Assembly: GCF_003051005.1 (NCBI RefSeq)
Contig: NZ_QAOW01000006.1
Span: 239,663-303,662, forward strand
Source of the DNA: Rhodococcus sp. OK519
Lineage (GTDB): Bacteria > Actinomycetota > Actinomycetes > Mycobacteriales > Mycobacteriaceae
Direction: 5' to 3'
Length of the DNA stretch: 64,000 nt
Shown: positions 35,404 to 44,486 of the stretch, piece by piece
How positions within the stretch are numbered: the first letter of the stretch is position 1
How the letters are laid out: every line of letters begins with the position of its first letter
Position numbers and translations under genes: made by a program
Notes under the pieces: generated by a model
Told to the model about the DNA's origin: nothing
Seen by the model: the letters and a program-made list of their open reading frames with translations, nothing else
The model's database searches: none

Positions 35404-37058
35404 GGCTTGGCCAGGTATCGGTGGACGAGCATCACAGCCATCGCTCCCTCTCCCACGGCCGACGCCACCCGTTTCGCGGAGTCGGAGCGCACGTCTCCGG
35501 CGGCGAACACCCCGGGCACGTTGGTCTCCAGTTGGTGCGGCGAGCGTTCGAGTTCCCAGCCGGGCGGACGTCGTCCGTCGACCACGAGGTCGGGGCCGGA
35601 GACGACGTATCCGTCGGCGTCGCGCACCACGACGCCGTCGAGCCAGTCCGTGCGCGGCGCGGCCCCGATGAACAGGAAGAGCCACTGCGCGTCGACGGAT
35701 TCGGAGCGTCCCGTGGTGTTGTCGCGCAGAGTTATCCGTTCCAGATGATCGTCGCCGTCCGCTCCGATCACCTCCGAGCACGTCAGGACCGTAATCCTGG
35801 AGTTCTGCTGGATCTGCTGAATCAGGTAGTGCGACATGGAGTCGTCCAGCGAGCCGGCGCGCACCACGATGGTGACCGAGCGGGCGCCTCGGGCGAGATA
35901 GACAGCCGCCTGCCCCGCGGAGTTCGCCCCGCCGATCACGTACACGTCCTGGCCGCTGCATCGCGCCGCCTCCGTCACCGCTGATCCGTAATAAACCCCG
36001 CGGCCGGTGAATTCGTTCAGTCCGGGCGCCGACAGCTGTCGATAGGAGACCCCCGTCGCGAGGATGACGGTGTGCGCGGCCAGTGTGGCCCCGTCGGCGA
36101 ACCGGACGGTGCGGGCCGATCCGTTCACCTCCAGGCCGACGACGTCGCGCGTGGTGATCACCTCGGCGCCGAACTTGGCGGCCTGCCTGCGCGCCCGGTC
36201 GGCGAGCTGGGCGCCGGAGAGTCCGTCCGGAAAGCCGAGGTAGTTCTCGATCCGCGAGCTCTGCCCGGCCTGCCCGCCGGTGGCGGTGCGTTCGATCAGC
36301 ACAGTGCGCAGGCCCTCCGACGCCCCGTACACCGCCGCGCCGAGCCCGGCCGGACCACCGCCGATGACGACAAGGTCGTAGAAGTCCGATGCGGGGACCG
36401 TGGCGAGCCCGACATGTTGTGCCAGTTCCGAATCCGTCGGCTCCACCAGCACCTCGCCGTCGGAGGTGATCACGACCGGCAGCCGCATGGCGTCGGTGCC
36501 CGCAGCGTGGAGGAGGCGCTCTCCCTCGGGCTCGTCGGACATGTACCACCGATAGGGCAGCTGGTTGCGGGCGAGGAACTCGCGCACCTCCGACGATCGC
36601 CCCGACCACCGGTGTGCCACCACCTTGGTCTCGGTCACCGGCTTGCGGTCCGAGCTCGCCCAGGCGTCGAGCAGGGCGTCGAGCACCGGGTACAGCTTCT
36701 CTTCGGGCGGATCCCACGGTTTGAGCAGGTAGTGGTCGAGATCGACGACGTTGATCGCGTCGATCGCGGCATCGGTGTCGGCATAGGCGGTGAGCAGCAC
36801 CCGCTTCGCCGCCGGATGCAGGTCCATGCCCTGCTCGAGGAACTCGATGCCGCTCATTCCCGGCATGCGGTAGTCGGCGAGCAGGACCGCGACCGGGTCG
36901 CCCCGCAGCTTGATCTCCTCGAGTGCGGCCAGCGCCTCGGTGCCGGACTCCGCCCGGATGATCCGGTACTTCTCGCCGTAGCGGCGGCGGAGGTCCCGGA
37001 CGATGGCGCGGGAGACGCTCGGATCGTCGTCGACGCTGAGAATTGCAGGCTGTGCCAT
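35400..37058 (-). CDS. Response regulator fused to glutaredoxin-like and thioredoxin-reductase-like domains (redox Cys missing)
   Basis: 552 residues. Residues 1-125 are a receiver domain (D10/D11, phospho-site D62 in LLADYRMP, T90, K113). Residues about 140-215 look glutaredoxin-like (VVAHRWSGRSSEVREFLARN, RLPVVITSDG), but the usual CxxC is WSGRSS. From about 226 there is a FAD/NAD(P)H reductase: VVIGGGPAGLGAAVYGASEG, GGQAGQSSRIENYLGFP, YVIGGANSAGQAAVYLA, NVPGVFAAGDVR. At the thioredoxin-reductase CxxC site it reads YYGSAVTEAARCSG, so the active disulfide is absent. The flavoprotein thus probably passes electrons to another acceptor or acts as a phosphorylation-gated sensor. Confidence 0.92.
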   Translation of the reverse strand: MAQPAILSVDDDPSVSRAIVRDLRRRYGEKYRIIRAESGTEALAALEEIKLRGDPVAVLLADYRMPGMSGIEFLEQGMDLHPAAKRVLLTAYADTDAAIDAINVVDLDHYLLKPWDPPEEKLYPVLDALLDAWASSDRKPVTETKVVAHRWSGRSSEVREFLARNQLPYRWYMSDEPEGERLLHAAGTDAMRLPVVITSDGEVLVEPTDSELAQHVGLATVPASDFYDLVVIGGGPAGLGAAVYGASEGLRTVLIERTATGGQAGQSSRIENYLGFPDGLSGAQLADRARRQAAKFGAEVITTRDVVGLEVNGSARTVRFADGATLAAHTVILATGVSYRQLSAPGLNEFTGRGVYYGSAVTEAARCSGQDVYVIGGANSAGQAAVYLARGARSVTIVVRAGSLDDSMSHYLIQQIQQNSRITVLTCSEVIGADGDDHLERITLRDNTTGRSESVDAQWLFLFIGAAPRTDWLDGVVVRDADGYVVSGPDLVVDGRRPPGWELERSPHQLETNVPGVFAAGDVRSDSAKRVASAVGEGAMAVMLVHRYLAKP

Positions 37059-37194
37059 CGTTCTCCCATGTGCGGCCGCCGCTCAGCCGCCCTTTCCGAG
37101 TATGCCGCAGATGTGGGACCGGTGCCCGGCCTACCGTGACGGCCGCGGGGAACTGTTCGGCAACAGTGCGGACACTGTCTCCAGGTGCATCACG

Positions 37195-37335
37195 AAGGTC
37201 CCCGTGACGCCGGTCGGTGGGGATGAAAACACCGACCGGCACAGCCGTTCCCGAGCCTTCGGCCATCTCCTCGAGGCTGCTGGGGCCACAGCCGGCCGGA
37301 CCGAGGCGTAGAAGGCCAGAGCCCGTCACACGGTG
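37195..37335 (-). pseudogene. Decayed N-terminal fragment of an alpha/beta hydrolase
   Basis: On the minus strand this segment matches part of the 30959-31909 esterase: FY..SV in one frame, then after a frameshift CGPSSLEEMAE and AVPVGVFIPTD, against FYEARVAGRGPSSLAELIE and SVPVRICTPAD in the intact gene. DNA similarity is also visible (GAGGCTGCTGGGGCC shared on the plus strand). Start, catalytic parts and frame are lost. It fills most of the spacer 37059-37366. Confidence 0.55.
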
Positions 37336-37366
37336 CCCGGCCACCGGCGGATGGGACAATCACCCG

Positions 37367-38536
37367 ATGCACCATGTGACCGACGTCCAGCGCCGTGCTC
37401 GGCTGGCGGTGCGTCACGCGCTCGTCCCGGATGCACGGGTGGATTCGCCGGAGGCCGCCACGCGGGCGATGACGGTTCTGCACGCGACGGAACCGGCAAC
37501 GGTGTACCTGTCATGCTGGGCGCGCACGGAATCGGTCAGTATCGCCGACGTCGACCGCGCGCTCTACCGCGACCGCAGCCTCGTCAAGCAACTGGCGATG
37601 CGTCGGACCTTGTTCGTCTTCCCGCGCGATCTCCTTCCCGAGGCGGTCTCGAGTGCGTCGGCCCGCGTCGCGAGCACAGTGCATGTGCGGATGTCGAAAG
37701 ATGTTGTTGCGGTGGGTCTTGCCGATGACGGATGCGACTGGTTCGACCGGGCGCGAGCGGAGATTCTGGCATTGCTCGAGGGCGCGCCGGAGGGACGGAC
37801 CGCGCTCGAACTCCGTCAGGCGGTGCCGATGATCGATGTGAAGGTCGTGCCACCGACCGGGGAGGCGTGGGGTGCGCCGCAGATCCTGGTCCAACTCGGT
37901 GCCGCCGGCGACATCATGCGCGCCGAGAACACCGGCCACTGGCGCACGTCCAGGCCGCGGTGGACGCTCACCCGACACTGGCTCGGCGCCGACCTGCCGC
38001 AGGTTCACGCCGGAGACGGGTACCGCGAGATGGTGCGCCGTTGGCTGCACACGTTCGGTCCGGGCACCGAGGCTGATCTCGTCTGGTGGCTCGGATCCAC
38101 CAAATCAACTGTGCGCAAAGCTCTTGCGGAGATCGGTGCCGTCGCCGTCTCGCTCGACGGCGGTAGCACCGGATGGCTGCTGCCGGACGATCTCGACGAG
38201 ATTCCGGATCCCGGGCCGTGGGTGGCGCTGTTGCCGGTGCTCGATCCCACCGTGATGGGTTGGCGGGGACGCGACTTCTACCTCGGCCCGCACAGTGAAC
38301 CTTTGTTCGACAGACGTGGCAACGCCGGAACAACCGTCTGGGTCGACGGGCGCATCGTCGGCTGCTGGGTGCACGACCAGGACGGCGCGGTACGTGTGCA
38401 CCTGCTCGAACGAGTCAGTCGATCCTCGCGTCAGGCCCTCGACGACGAGGCGGAGCGACTCACCGGCTGGCTTGCCGGGGACCGCGTCGCCACCGGATAC
38501 ATGTCGCAGGCCATGAAGGACGCCACCTCGATCTGA
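37367..38536 (+). CDS. Winged-helix DNA-binding protein, HTH_42 family
   Basis: 389 residues from an ATG at 37367. Family motifs include PATVYLSCWAR near the start, RRTLFVFPRDLLP, GRTALELRQAVP, the TSRPRWTLTRHW segment and the terminal WVDGRIVGCWVH. HTH_42 (AlkZ/YcaQ-like) proteins include DNA glycosylases that repair crosslinks or alkylated bases, but many actinobacterial ones are uncharacterised. No operon partner is evident. Confidence 0.87.
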   Translation: MHHVTDVQRRARLAVRHALVPDARVDSPEAATRAMTVLHATEPATVYLSCWARTESVSIADVDRALYRDRSLVKQLAMRRTLFVFPRDLLPEAVSSASARVASTVHVRMSKDVVAVGLADDGCDWFDRARAEILALLEGAPEGRTALELRQAVPMIDVKVVPPTGEAWGAPQILVQLGAAGDIMRAENTGHWRTSRPRWTLTRHWLGADLPQVHAGDGYREMVRRWLHTFGPGTEADLVWWLGSTKSTVRKALAEIGAVAVSLDGGSTGWLLPDDLDEIPDPGPWVALLPVLDPTVMGWRGRDFYLGPHSEPLFDRRGNAGTTVWVDGRIVGCWVHDQDGAVRVHLLERVSRSSRQALDDEAERLTGWLAGDRVATGYMSQAMKDATSI

Positions 38537-38589
38537 GCGTCACCGATATTGCTGCGCTCCGCCGACAATGTCGAGTTACCCTGCCCGAC

Positions 38590-38895
38590 ATGACGATCAC
38601 CCTCTGCGTGCTGTTGTGGGCCCATCCGGGACGGGAGGATGCGCTGATCGCGTACGAGGACAAGGTGCTCGCACTGGTCGCCGAACACCGCGGCCGCGTC
38701 CTCCAACGCGCCCGCACCGACGGGTCCGGTGACCAGCCGCTCGAGGTCCAGATGTTCAGCTTCGAGTCGCAGGAGGCGATGGACGGCTATCTGGGCGACG
38801 AGCGTCGCCTTGCTCTCGCCGGCGAGCGTGATCGTGCGGTCGCCCGGACCGAACTGATGCGCGTCACGCCGGCCGAACAAGTTCCCGAAAAATAA
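38590..38895 (+). CDS. DUF1330-like small protein
   Basis: 101 residues beginning MTITLCVLLWAHPGREDAL, with the dimeric alpha/beta-barrel (ABM-like) pattern of the DUF1330 family (RARTDGSGDQPLEVQMFSF). Probably a small cytoplasmic enzyme or binding protein. It lies just upstream of the ECF42 module, whose partners are also small alpha/beta-barrel proteins, but no matching promoter is seen before it. Confidence 0.75.
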   Translation: MTITLCVLLWAHPGREDALIAYEDKVLALVAEHRGRVLQRARTDGSGDQPLEVQMFSFESQEAMDGYLGDERRLALAGERDRAVARTELMRVTPAEQVPEK

Positions 38896-38906
38896 ATCTC
38901 CCACCG

Positions 38907-38933
38907 TGTCGATCCGCTGTCTTCCCGTTCGAC
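38907..38933 (+). promoter_or_regulatory. Candidate ECF42 sigma-factor promoter
   Basis: TGTCGA (38907-38912), a 17-base spacer, and CGAC (38930-38933) match the promoter described for the ECF42 group (TGTCGA at -35, CGA/TC at -10). It lies 49 bases before the DGPF/YCII gene, the usual ECF42 target, so the module is probably autoregulated. Confidence 0.65.
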
Positions 38934-38982
38934 GTCGTGAATGAGAGGGTCGAACTCGCGACCCGGATGAAGGAGCGAACCG

Positions 38983-39405
38983 ATGAAGTACATGCTGATC
39001 ATGCGCGCCACCGATGAGGCCGTCGAGGCGTACAAGAATGTCCCGTTCGAGCAGGTCATCGAGCAGATGGGCAAGTTCAACGAAGCCCTGATGAAGGCGG
39101 GTGTCCTGCTCGCCGGCGAGGGTCTCTCGGACGCCGAGGAGGGCTTCGTCGTCGACTTCTCCAGTGAGACGCCGCTGGTGACCGACGGCCCGTACGGGGA
39201 GACGAAGGAGTTGTTCAACGGCTTCTGGATCCTCGAGGTGGCCTCGAAGGAGGAGGCCGCCGAGTGGGCCAAGCGAGTGCCGCTCGGGCCGGGTTCGAAG
39301 ATCGAGGTGCGCCGGGTGACCGGGCCCGAGGACTTCCCGCAGGACAACGAGTGGATCCAGAAGGAAGAGGGTTGGCGCGAGGACCTCGAGGACCGCAAGG
39401 CGTAG
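38983..39405 (+). CDS. YCII-related DGPF protein, ECF42 partner
   Basis: 140 residues starting MKYMLIMRATDEAVEAYKN, with the hallmark TDGPYGETKEL (DGPF-type motif). YCII folds are dimeric alpha/beta barrels. DGPF proteins are the typical neighbours and targets of ECF42 sigma factors. ATG with AAGGAG eight bases before. The sigma gene starts 4 bases after its stop. Confidence 0.92.
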   Translation: MKYMLIMRATDEAVEAYKNVPFEQVIEQMGKFNEALMKAGVLLAGEGLSDAEEGFVVDFSSETPLVTDGPYGETKELFNGFWILEVASKEEAAEWAKRVPLGPGSKIEVRRVTGPEDFPQDNEWIQKEEGWREDLEDRKA

Positions 39406-39408
39406 TCG

Positions 39409-40698
39409 ATGTCCGACGCCCCGACGGAGCACCGCGCGGATCCGGTCGAGTCCGCGCGGCGCTCAGTCGCGGCCGTGTGGCGCATCGAGTCGGCACGCAT
39501 CGTCGCGACCCTCACCCGACTGGTGGGCGACTTCGGTAGGGCCGAGGATCTCGCGCAGGAGGCCCTCGCCGACGCGCTCGCGCAGTGGCCGGAAACCGGG
39601 GTGCCCGCCAACCCCGGGGCCTGGCTCACCGCGGTCGCCAAGCGCAAGGCCATCGACGGCTGGCGTCGTCAGGAGCGCTACGACGATCGCCTGGCCACCA
39701 TCGCCCGCGACCTCGAGACCCGAGAGACGCAGGCGGACGCGCAGGAACTGCCGTGGGATCCTGACGTCATCGACGACGACGTGTTGCGGTTGGTCTTCGT
39801 CTCATGTCATCCGGTGCTCTCGCGTGAGGCTCGGGTTGCGCTGACTCTCAGAGTGATCGGTGGCCTGTCGGCGGAGGAGATCGCGAGGGCGTTCCTCGTG
39901 TCGACGTCGGCGGTGCAGCAACGGATCGTGCGGGCGAAGAAGACTCTCGCAGCCGCGCACGTGCCGTTCGCGGTGCCCGACCGCGCCGAGTTCGGCGAGC
40001 GCCTCGGCGCCGTGCTCGGGGTGCTGTATCTCGTGTTCAACGAGGGACATTCGGCGAGCGCGGGCGACGACTGGATGCGGCCCGAACTCAGCCGCGAGGC
40101 GCTTCGACTGGGCCGCGTGCTCGCCGAACTCGTGCCCGGGGAACCGGAGGCGCACGGACTCGTCGCGCTGATGGAGCTGACGGCGGCCCGCTTTCCCGCC
40201 CGGCTCGACGCCAATGGTGACCCCGTGCTCCTCGCGGACCAGGATCGCCGCCGGTGGGACCGCGGCGCCATCACCCGCGGGCGCGCCGCTCTGGGGCGCG
40301 CCGATGCGCTCGGGCGCGGTCGCGGCGCCTACGCGCTGCAGGCGGCGATCGCCGAATGCCATGCGGCGGCGCCGTCCGTCGACGACACCGACTGGGACCG
40401 GATCGTGCTGCTGTACGAGGTGCTCGGACGCCTCGCGCCCTCCCCCGTCGTCGATCTCAACCGTGCCGCGGCCGTCTCGATGGCGTCGGGGCCGGGTGCC
40501 GCGCTCGAGATCATCGACGGACTGGTCGAGGACGGTCGACTTGCCGGCTATCGCTTCCTGCCCGCGACGCGCGGCGAACTCCTGGCCCGGCTGGGGCGGA
40601 ACGACGAGGCACGGGCCGAGCTCGAGGCGGCGGCACGGCTGACGGCCAACGAGCGGGAACGCAGGATCCTGCAGGACAGGGCCGCCGAGTTGCTGTAA
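39409..40698 (+). CDS. ECF sigma factor of the ECF42 type with C-terminal TPR-like domain
   Basis: 429 residues. Sigma region 2 (AVWRIESARIVATLTRLVGDFGRAEDLAQEALADAL is its span, residues 20-55) and region 4 (ARVALTLRVIGGLSAEEIARAF, VQQRIVRAKK) are followed by a 220-residue helical C-terminus ending in TPR-like repeats (PVVDLNRAAAVSMASGPGAA, ELLARLGRNDEARAELE). ECF42 factors have no anti-sigma factor; the C-terminal domain is thought to regulate them. Translationally close to the DGPF gene, which confirms the class. Confidence 0.93.
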   Translation: MSDAPTEHRADPVESARRSVAAVWRIESARIVATLTRLVGDFGRAEDLAQEALADALAQWPETGVPANPGAWLTAVAKRKAIDGWRRQERYDDRLATIARDLETRETQADAQELPWDPDVIDDDVLRLVFVSCHPVLSREARVALTLRVIGGLSAEEIARAFLVSTSAVQQRIVRAKKTLAAAHVPFAVPDRAEFGERLGAVLGVLYLVFNEGHSASAGDDWMRPELSREALRLGRVLAELVPGEPEAHGLVALMELTAARFPARLDANGDPVLLADQDRRRWDRGAITRGRAALGRADALGRGRGAYALQAAIAECHAAAPSVDDTDWDRIVLLYEVLGRLAPSPVVDLNRAAAVSMASGPGAALEIIDGLVEDGRLAGYRFLPATRGELLARLGRNDEARAELEAAARLTANERERRILQDRAAELL

Positions 40699-40793
40699 CG
40701 CCGTCGCAGCGCCGTGCGACGTTCCCCATGACGTGATGCGTGGCAGGGGGGTCTGCCCACGCGTCGTCCGTGAGTCGGGTTTGGGGAGTGGAC

Positions 40794-42539
40794 ATGGCTA
40801 TTCACGGTTTTCTCGATCGGCATCGGATCGCGACGAGGGCGCTCGCCCCGGTCGCGTCGGGGGCCGTCCTGCTGGTGGTTCTGGCGTGGGCGCTGTGGTC
40901 TGCCCCGCCGCGCAGCATCGACACGGAGCTGACCGCGTCCACCACCGACTGTCACGACATGGTGACGTTGTCGATCGCCGGTCGGGGCGACACACCCAGG
41001 CCGGGCACCACGAGGATGCTCGTCGACGCCGACGGCCGGGACCTGCCCGCGGCCTCGGCAGAGGACTACGTGAGCACGTGGATCGACCAGGCGTCCAGTG
41101 CGCCGCTGAAGGCGGTCACGCCGGGGTCGTACGCCGCGATGTACATCGCGTACCCCGCGGACATGTCGAGCTACGAGAATTCCGTGAACACCGGTGTCGC
41201 GAACACCGAATCGGTGATCAAGGCGATCCGGGCCTCCTGCCCGGACACCAAGTTCGCGATCGTCGGTTACAGCGAGGGCGCCGACGTCGCCCGCCGCGTC
41301 GCCATGAACGTCGGCCATCAGGAAGCGGACGACGCGGGTCGGTACGGCATCGTGGATCCGGCGAACGTCGTCGGGGTCGTCATCCTCGCCGACGCCGGCC
41401 GCGCCGACGGCCAGGGTCCGTTCCCGGGCTCGAAGAACCCGTTCACGAATCCGGACGGATTCGATACGAAGTACCAGAACGGCAGGAATCCCGTCCCCGG
41501 GCAGGGCGCGCTGCCTGACACCGGCGGCTCCGATTTCGGTGCACTCGCCGGCCGCATCGCGTCGTTCTGCTCCGACGGCGACCTCACCTGTGCTGCACCG
41601 CAGAATATTTCGCTACTCCAGTTGGTCGTCAACGTGGGCCGGCAGTTGAACGTCGATGCGCTCGAACGGGACCAATTGACGGTCGCGACGGGCATCGACG
41701 TCGCGACGGTGCTCTCTCGCATCGCGCTCGACGCCTTCGCCGACATCGGGTCCCAGCCCGACTGGATGCAGAGCGACGAAACGTTCCTGGACGTGCTGAT
41801 CAAGGTATCGGATCCGTCGTACACGCGGCCGACCGCGACTCCGACCACCTCGCCGTCGCCGACCGGGGATACGGGCGAGCCCTCGGACATCTCGGACACG
41901 ACCCCCGTTTCGGGAGAGACGGATTCGATCGCGACCGACAAGATGTCGCCGCTGGCGTACCTGCCGCAGAAGCTGTTCAAAGAGATCGTCGGCCTGATCG
42001 TTACGAACCAGAACACGATCCCGGTCATCATGAACGATCCCTACCAGCTGACGCTGGCCCGGGACGTCGGGCACCACTTCGACTACTGGCGCGACGCCGA
42101 TCCGGCGAACGGCAAGCCGCTCACGTCCGCCGATTACGCGGCAGCATGGTTGACCTATCTCGCGAAGCAGGCGCAGAACGGCCAGCAGGTGAATCCGGCC
42201 GCCAAGCCCAGTGCCGCTGAACTGTCGGCGGCGCTCACCGAGGTCACCTCCACCGCCGTGCCGGCCTCCGCTGCAGTGCCACCGACTGCGCCGTCGAGCA
42301 ACCCGGCGACGCCGCCGACAACGGATCCGGCGACACCCCCGACGCCCAATGACGCCGCGCCACCGACTTCTCCGGCTCCCGTGCAGGACGCCGCAGGACC
42401 GACCGGCACCGAAACGACGGACACCACGGTCCCGCCGGAACCGGGCGCGGCACAGACCAGTACCACCACGCCGCCACAGACCACGAGCGTGGCTCCGACG
42501 ACGCCGCCCTCGAGCGCCGCCCCGACGCCGAGCGGATAG
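40794..42539 (+). CDS. Cutinase-family (Culp-like) exported serine esterase
   Basis: 581 residues from an ATG with GGGGAG upstream. An N-terminal hydrophobic segment at about 20-42 (ALAPVASGAVLLVVLAWAL) exports or anchors it. The hydrolase core has VGYSEGADVARRVA (Ser nucleophile) and Cys pairs, as in mycobacterial cutinase-like proteins that cut lipid esters of the envelope. A helical middle (residues about 265-470) and a long Thr/Pro/Ala-rich tail of about 110 residues suggest a cell-wall-spanning spacer. It stands alone and ends at a strong terminator. Confidence 0.88.
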   Translation: MAIHGFLDRHRIATRALAPVASGAVLLVVLAWALWSAPPRSIDTELTASTTDCHDMVTLSIAGRGDTPRPGTTRMLVDADGRDLPAASAEDYVSTWIDQASSAPLKAVTPGSYAAMYIAYPADMSSYENSVNTGVANTESVIKAIRASCPDTKFAIVGYSEGADVARRVAMNVGHQEADDAGRYGIVDPANVVGVVILADAGRADGQGPFPGSKNPFTNPDGFDTKYQNGRNPVPGQGALPDTGGSDFGALAGRIASFCSDGDLTCAAPQNISLLQLVVNVGRQLNVDALERDQLTVATGIDVATVLSRIALDAFADIGSQPDWMQSDETFLDVLIKVSDPSYTRPTATPTTSPSPTGDTGEPSDISDTTPVSGETDSIATDKMSPLAYLPQKLFKEIVGLIVTNQNTIPVIMNDPYQLTLARDVGHHFDYWRDADPANGKPLTSADYAAAWLTYLAKQAQNGQQVNPAAKPSAAELSAALTEVTSTAVPASAAVPPTAPSSNPATPPTTDPATPPTPNDAAPPTSPAPVQDAAGPTGTETTDTTVPPEPGAAQTSTTTPPQTTSVAPTTPPSSAAPTPSG

Positions 42540-42559
42540 CGCAGCACGGCCCTGAAGGT

Positions 42560-42594
42560 GGCCCCGGCACACTCATTCCCGAGTGGCCGGGGCC
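42560..42594. terminator. Bidirectional terminator between cutinase and PAS genes
   Basis: GGCCCCGGC (42560-42568) pairs with GCCGGGGCC (42586-42594), and CACTC/GAGTG continues inside. The stem overlaps the last codons of the minus-strand gene and lies 20 bases after the cutinase stop, serving both convergent transcripts. Confidence 0.8.
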
Positions 42595-43607
42595 TCCGTC
42601 ACGGTGACCAGCCCGCCGTGTGTGGACTCGTCGAATGCCATGAGGGCCACGGACAGATGCAGTGGCTTCCATCCGCCGTCGAGCCCACGAAACCGAATCA
42701 CGCCCTCGGTATTCCGAACCGCGAGTTCCTTCGCCATCGATCTCACAAGCGGAAGATCCTCGGGGTGGATCGCCGGTTCGGGCTCGCCGGCGGCATCGCC
42801 CCAAGCAACGCCGGGCATCGGCTGACTGCGCCATTTGATCAGAGTCAGACGCTTCAGGTCGGCGTACGCGTGATACTCGCCGGGTGCGAGCACCGCATCC
42901 AGCACCCGATGCTCGAGGATCACCGGCGGCGGAGCGGACGGGACGTCGTCGGCCGGCCCGATGTCGTGGGTGACACCACGCAGGATCACCACGCGGGCGG
43001 CGTTCGCCCCCTGCCGTTCGTCGAGCATGCGACAGGAGAAGTGCGCTGCCCGATCGGTACCGTCGTCGCGGCGCACCTTCCACACCGCCTGGTGCTCGGT
43101 GCCCGGTTCGGATTGCACGATCTTCGCGAGGGCCTGGCCCTCGTCGTGGTTCGTCACCAATCGGTTGAAGGCGCCCGACAGGGCAGCCGCCGACCGTCGG
43201 TCCTCCGCTGCAACCCCGTACAGATCGAACAGGTCCTTACTGCCGCTCGCGGTACCCGCGGTCAGGTTGAAGTGCCAGGCGCCGACGGGGTCACGCTGCG
43301 GCGGTTCGTCCGCGACGTCTCCGCGCCACAGGTGGATGCCGTGCAGGCGGGCTTCGGAGTTCAGCAGCGGCAGCGCCACGATGTGGTGCCGCCCGCCGTT
43401 CGTGAGTCGGTCGACCGGCCGGTGGTCGGGGTCCGCCATCATTTCCAGCACCACGGAACGGACATCGTCGAGTGATCGGTTCGTCTGTCCTCTACGTGCT
43501 TTGAAGTGCCGGTCGAGAGCGACGAACGGTTTGGGTGTCGAGCCGACCCCGATCAACGACGGTTCTCCTCCCCCGAATGTCGCGATCAGCAACCAGTCCG
43601 GTGCCAT
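42573..43607 (-). CDS. GAF/PAS-like sensory protein (DUF5593-type)
   Basis: 344 residues. The N-terminal half (LLIATFGGGEPSLIGVGSTPKPF ends at about 30) resembles a domain common in mycobacterial and rhodococcal regulators. The second half looks PAS-like (VGAWHFNLTAGTASGSKDLFDLYGV, HPEDLPLVRSMAKEL). No output domain is visible, so it may bind a ligand or partner protein. It lies 57 bases after the SDR gene on the same strand. Confidence 0.75.
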   Translation of the reverse strand: MAPDWLLIATFGGGEPSLIGVGSTPKPFVALDRHFKARRGQTNRSLDDVRSVVLEMMADPDHRPVDRLTNGGRHHIVALPLLNSEARLHGIHLWRGDVADEPPQRDPVGAWHFNLTAGTASGSKDLFDLYGVAAEDRRSAAALSGAFNRLVTNHDEGQALAKIVQSEPGTEHQAVWKVRRDDGTDRAAHFSCRMLDERQGANAARVVILRGVTHDIGPADDVPSAPPPVILEHRVLDAVLAPGEYHAYADLKRLTLIKWRSQPMPGVAWGDAAGEPEPAIHPEDLPLVRSMAKELAVRNTEGVIRFRGLDGGWKPLHLSVALMAFDESTHGGLVTVTEAPATRE

Positions 43608-43664
43608 ACGAATTCCACCCCCGAAATGTGAATGTGCCCCAGACGGAGCAGTGAACGGTCTCGG

Positions 43665-44486
43665 TTATCTCGAAGCGAGCCGCTTGGCAGCGGGCAACAG
43701 CCACTGGTAGGCCGGGCCCAGTACGCGAGTGACGACGTCCACGATGCGAGCGTCGGGTCCGACGAGCACCCGCGGTCGACCCCGCTCGACACCGCGCAGG
43801 ATCGACCGCGCGGCGTCGGCCGGATCTGTCCGGGCGATGCGCTGTTCGAACGACTCCACGACTTCGTCTCTGTCGACATCGGATGCGGTGCGAGCCGTTC
43901 GTGCGATGGATGTCCGCACACCGCCCGGATAGACGCACGTGACCTTGACGGGACGCTCGGCGCTCTCCATTTCCTGCCGGAGCGACTCCGTGAATCCGCG
44001 AACCGCGAACTTTGCTGCGTTGTACGCGGAGTAACCGGGGGCGGACATGAGTCCGAACGCCGACGACAGGTTCACGACGTGGCCGCGCTCCGACTTGAGG
44101 ATGTACGGAAGAAACTCTTTGGTGCCGTGGACGACACCCCAGAAATCGACGTTCACGACATGCTCGACGTCCGCGTATTCCGAGGCCAGTACGTCGCCGG
44201 TGTAGAGGACGCCGGCGTTGTTCACGATCATGTCGACCCCGCCGAACCGTGCAACGGTGTCGGCTGCGAAGGCGCCGACCGCGATCCGGTCGGTCACGTC
44301 GAGCGCCGTCGTCGTCACGTCGACGCCGAATAGTCGGCACCGCTCGGCGGTTTCGGCGAGCGGATCGACAGCGATGTCGGCGAGGGCCAGTGATGCCCCC
44401 GACTGCGCCAACTGGATAGCCAACTGCCGGCCGATTCCGGATGCGGCGCCGGTGACAGCAACGACGCGACTATCGAAATACCCCAA
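43665..44486 (-). CDS. Short-chain dehydrogenase/reductase
   Basis: 273 residues: VTGAASGIGRQ (cofactor loop), NNAGVL, catalytic Ser in VNLSSAFGLM, and YSAYNAAKFAVRG (Tyr, Lys), then PGGVRTSI. The C-terminal end is basic and helical. Start ATG with AAGGGGAG upstream on the minus strand. Substrate unknown. It resembles the actinobacterial SDRs linked to lipid or sterol metabolism. Confidence 0.9.
   Translation of the reverse strand: MGYFDSRVVAVTGAASGIGRQLAIQLAQSGASLALADIAVDPLAETAERCRLFGVDVTTTALDVTDRIAVGAFAADTVARFGGVDMIVNNAGVLYTGDVLASEYADVEHVVNVDFWGVVHGTKEFLPYILKSERGHVVNLSSAFGLMSAPGYSAYNAAKFAVRGFTESLRQEMESAERPVKVTCVYPGGVRTSIARTARTASDVDRDEVVESFEQRIARTDPADAARSILRGVERGRPRVLVGPDARIVDVVTRVLGPAYQWLLPAAKRLASR

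Noticed and set aside
33976..37359. One continuous 1127-codon minus-strand frame suggesting a giant kinase fusion
   Set aside because: Its first two thirds are out of frame with the REC-flavoprotein gene. The real kinase begins at the GTG at 35403, which overlaps the upstream stop.
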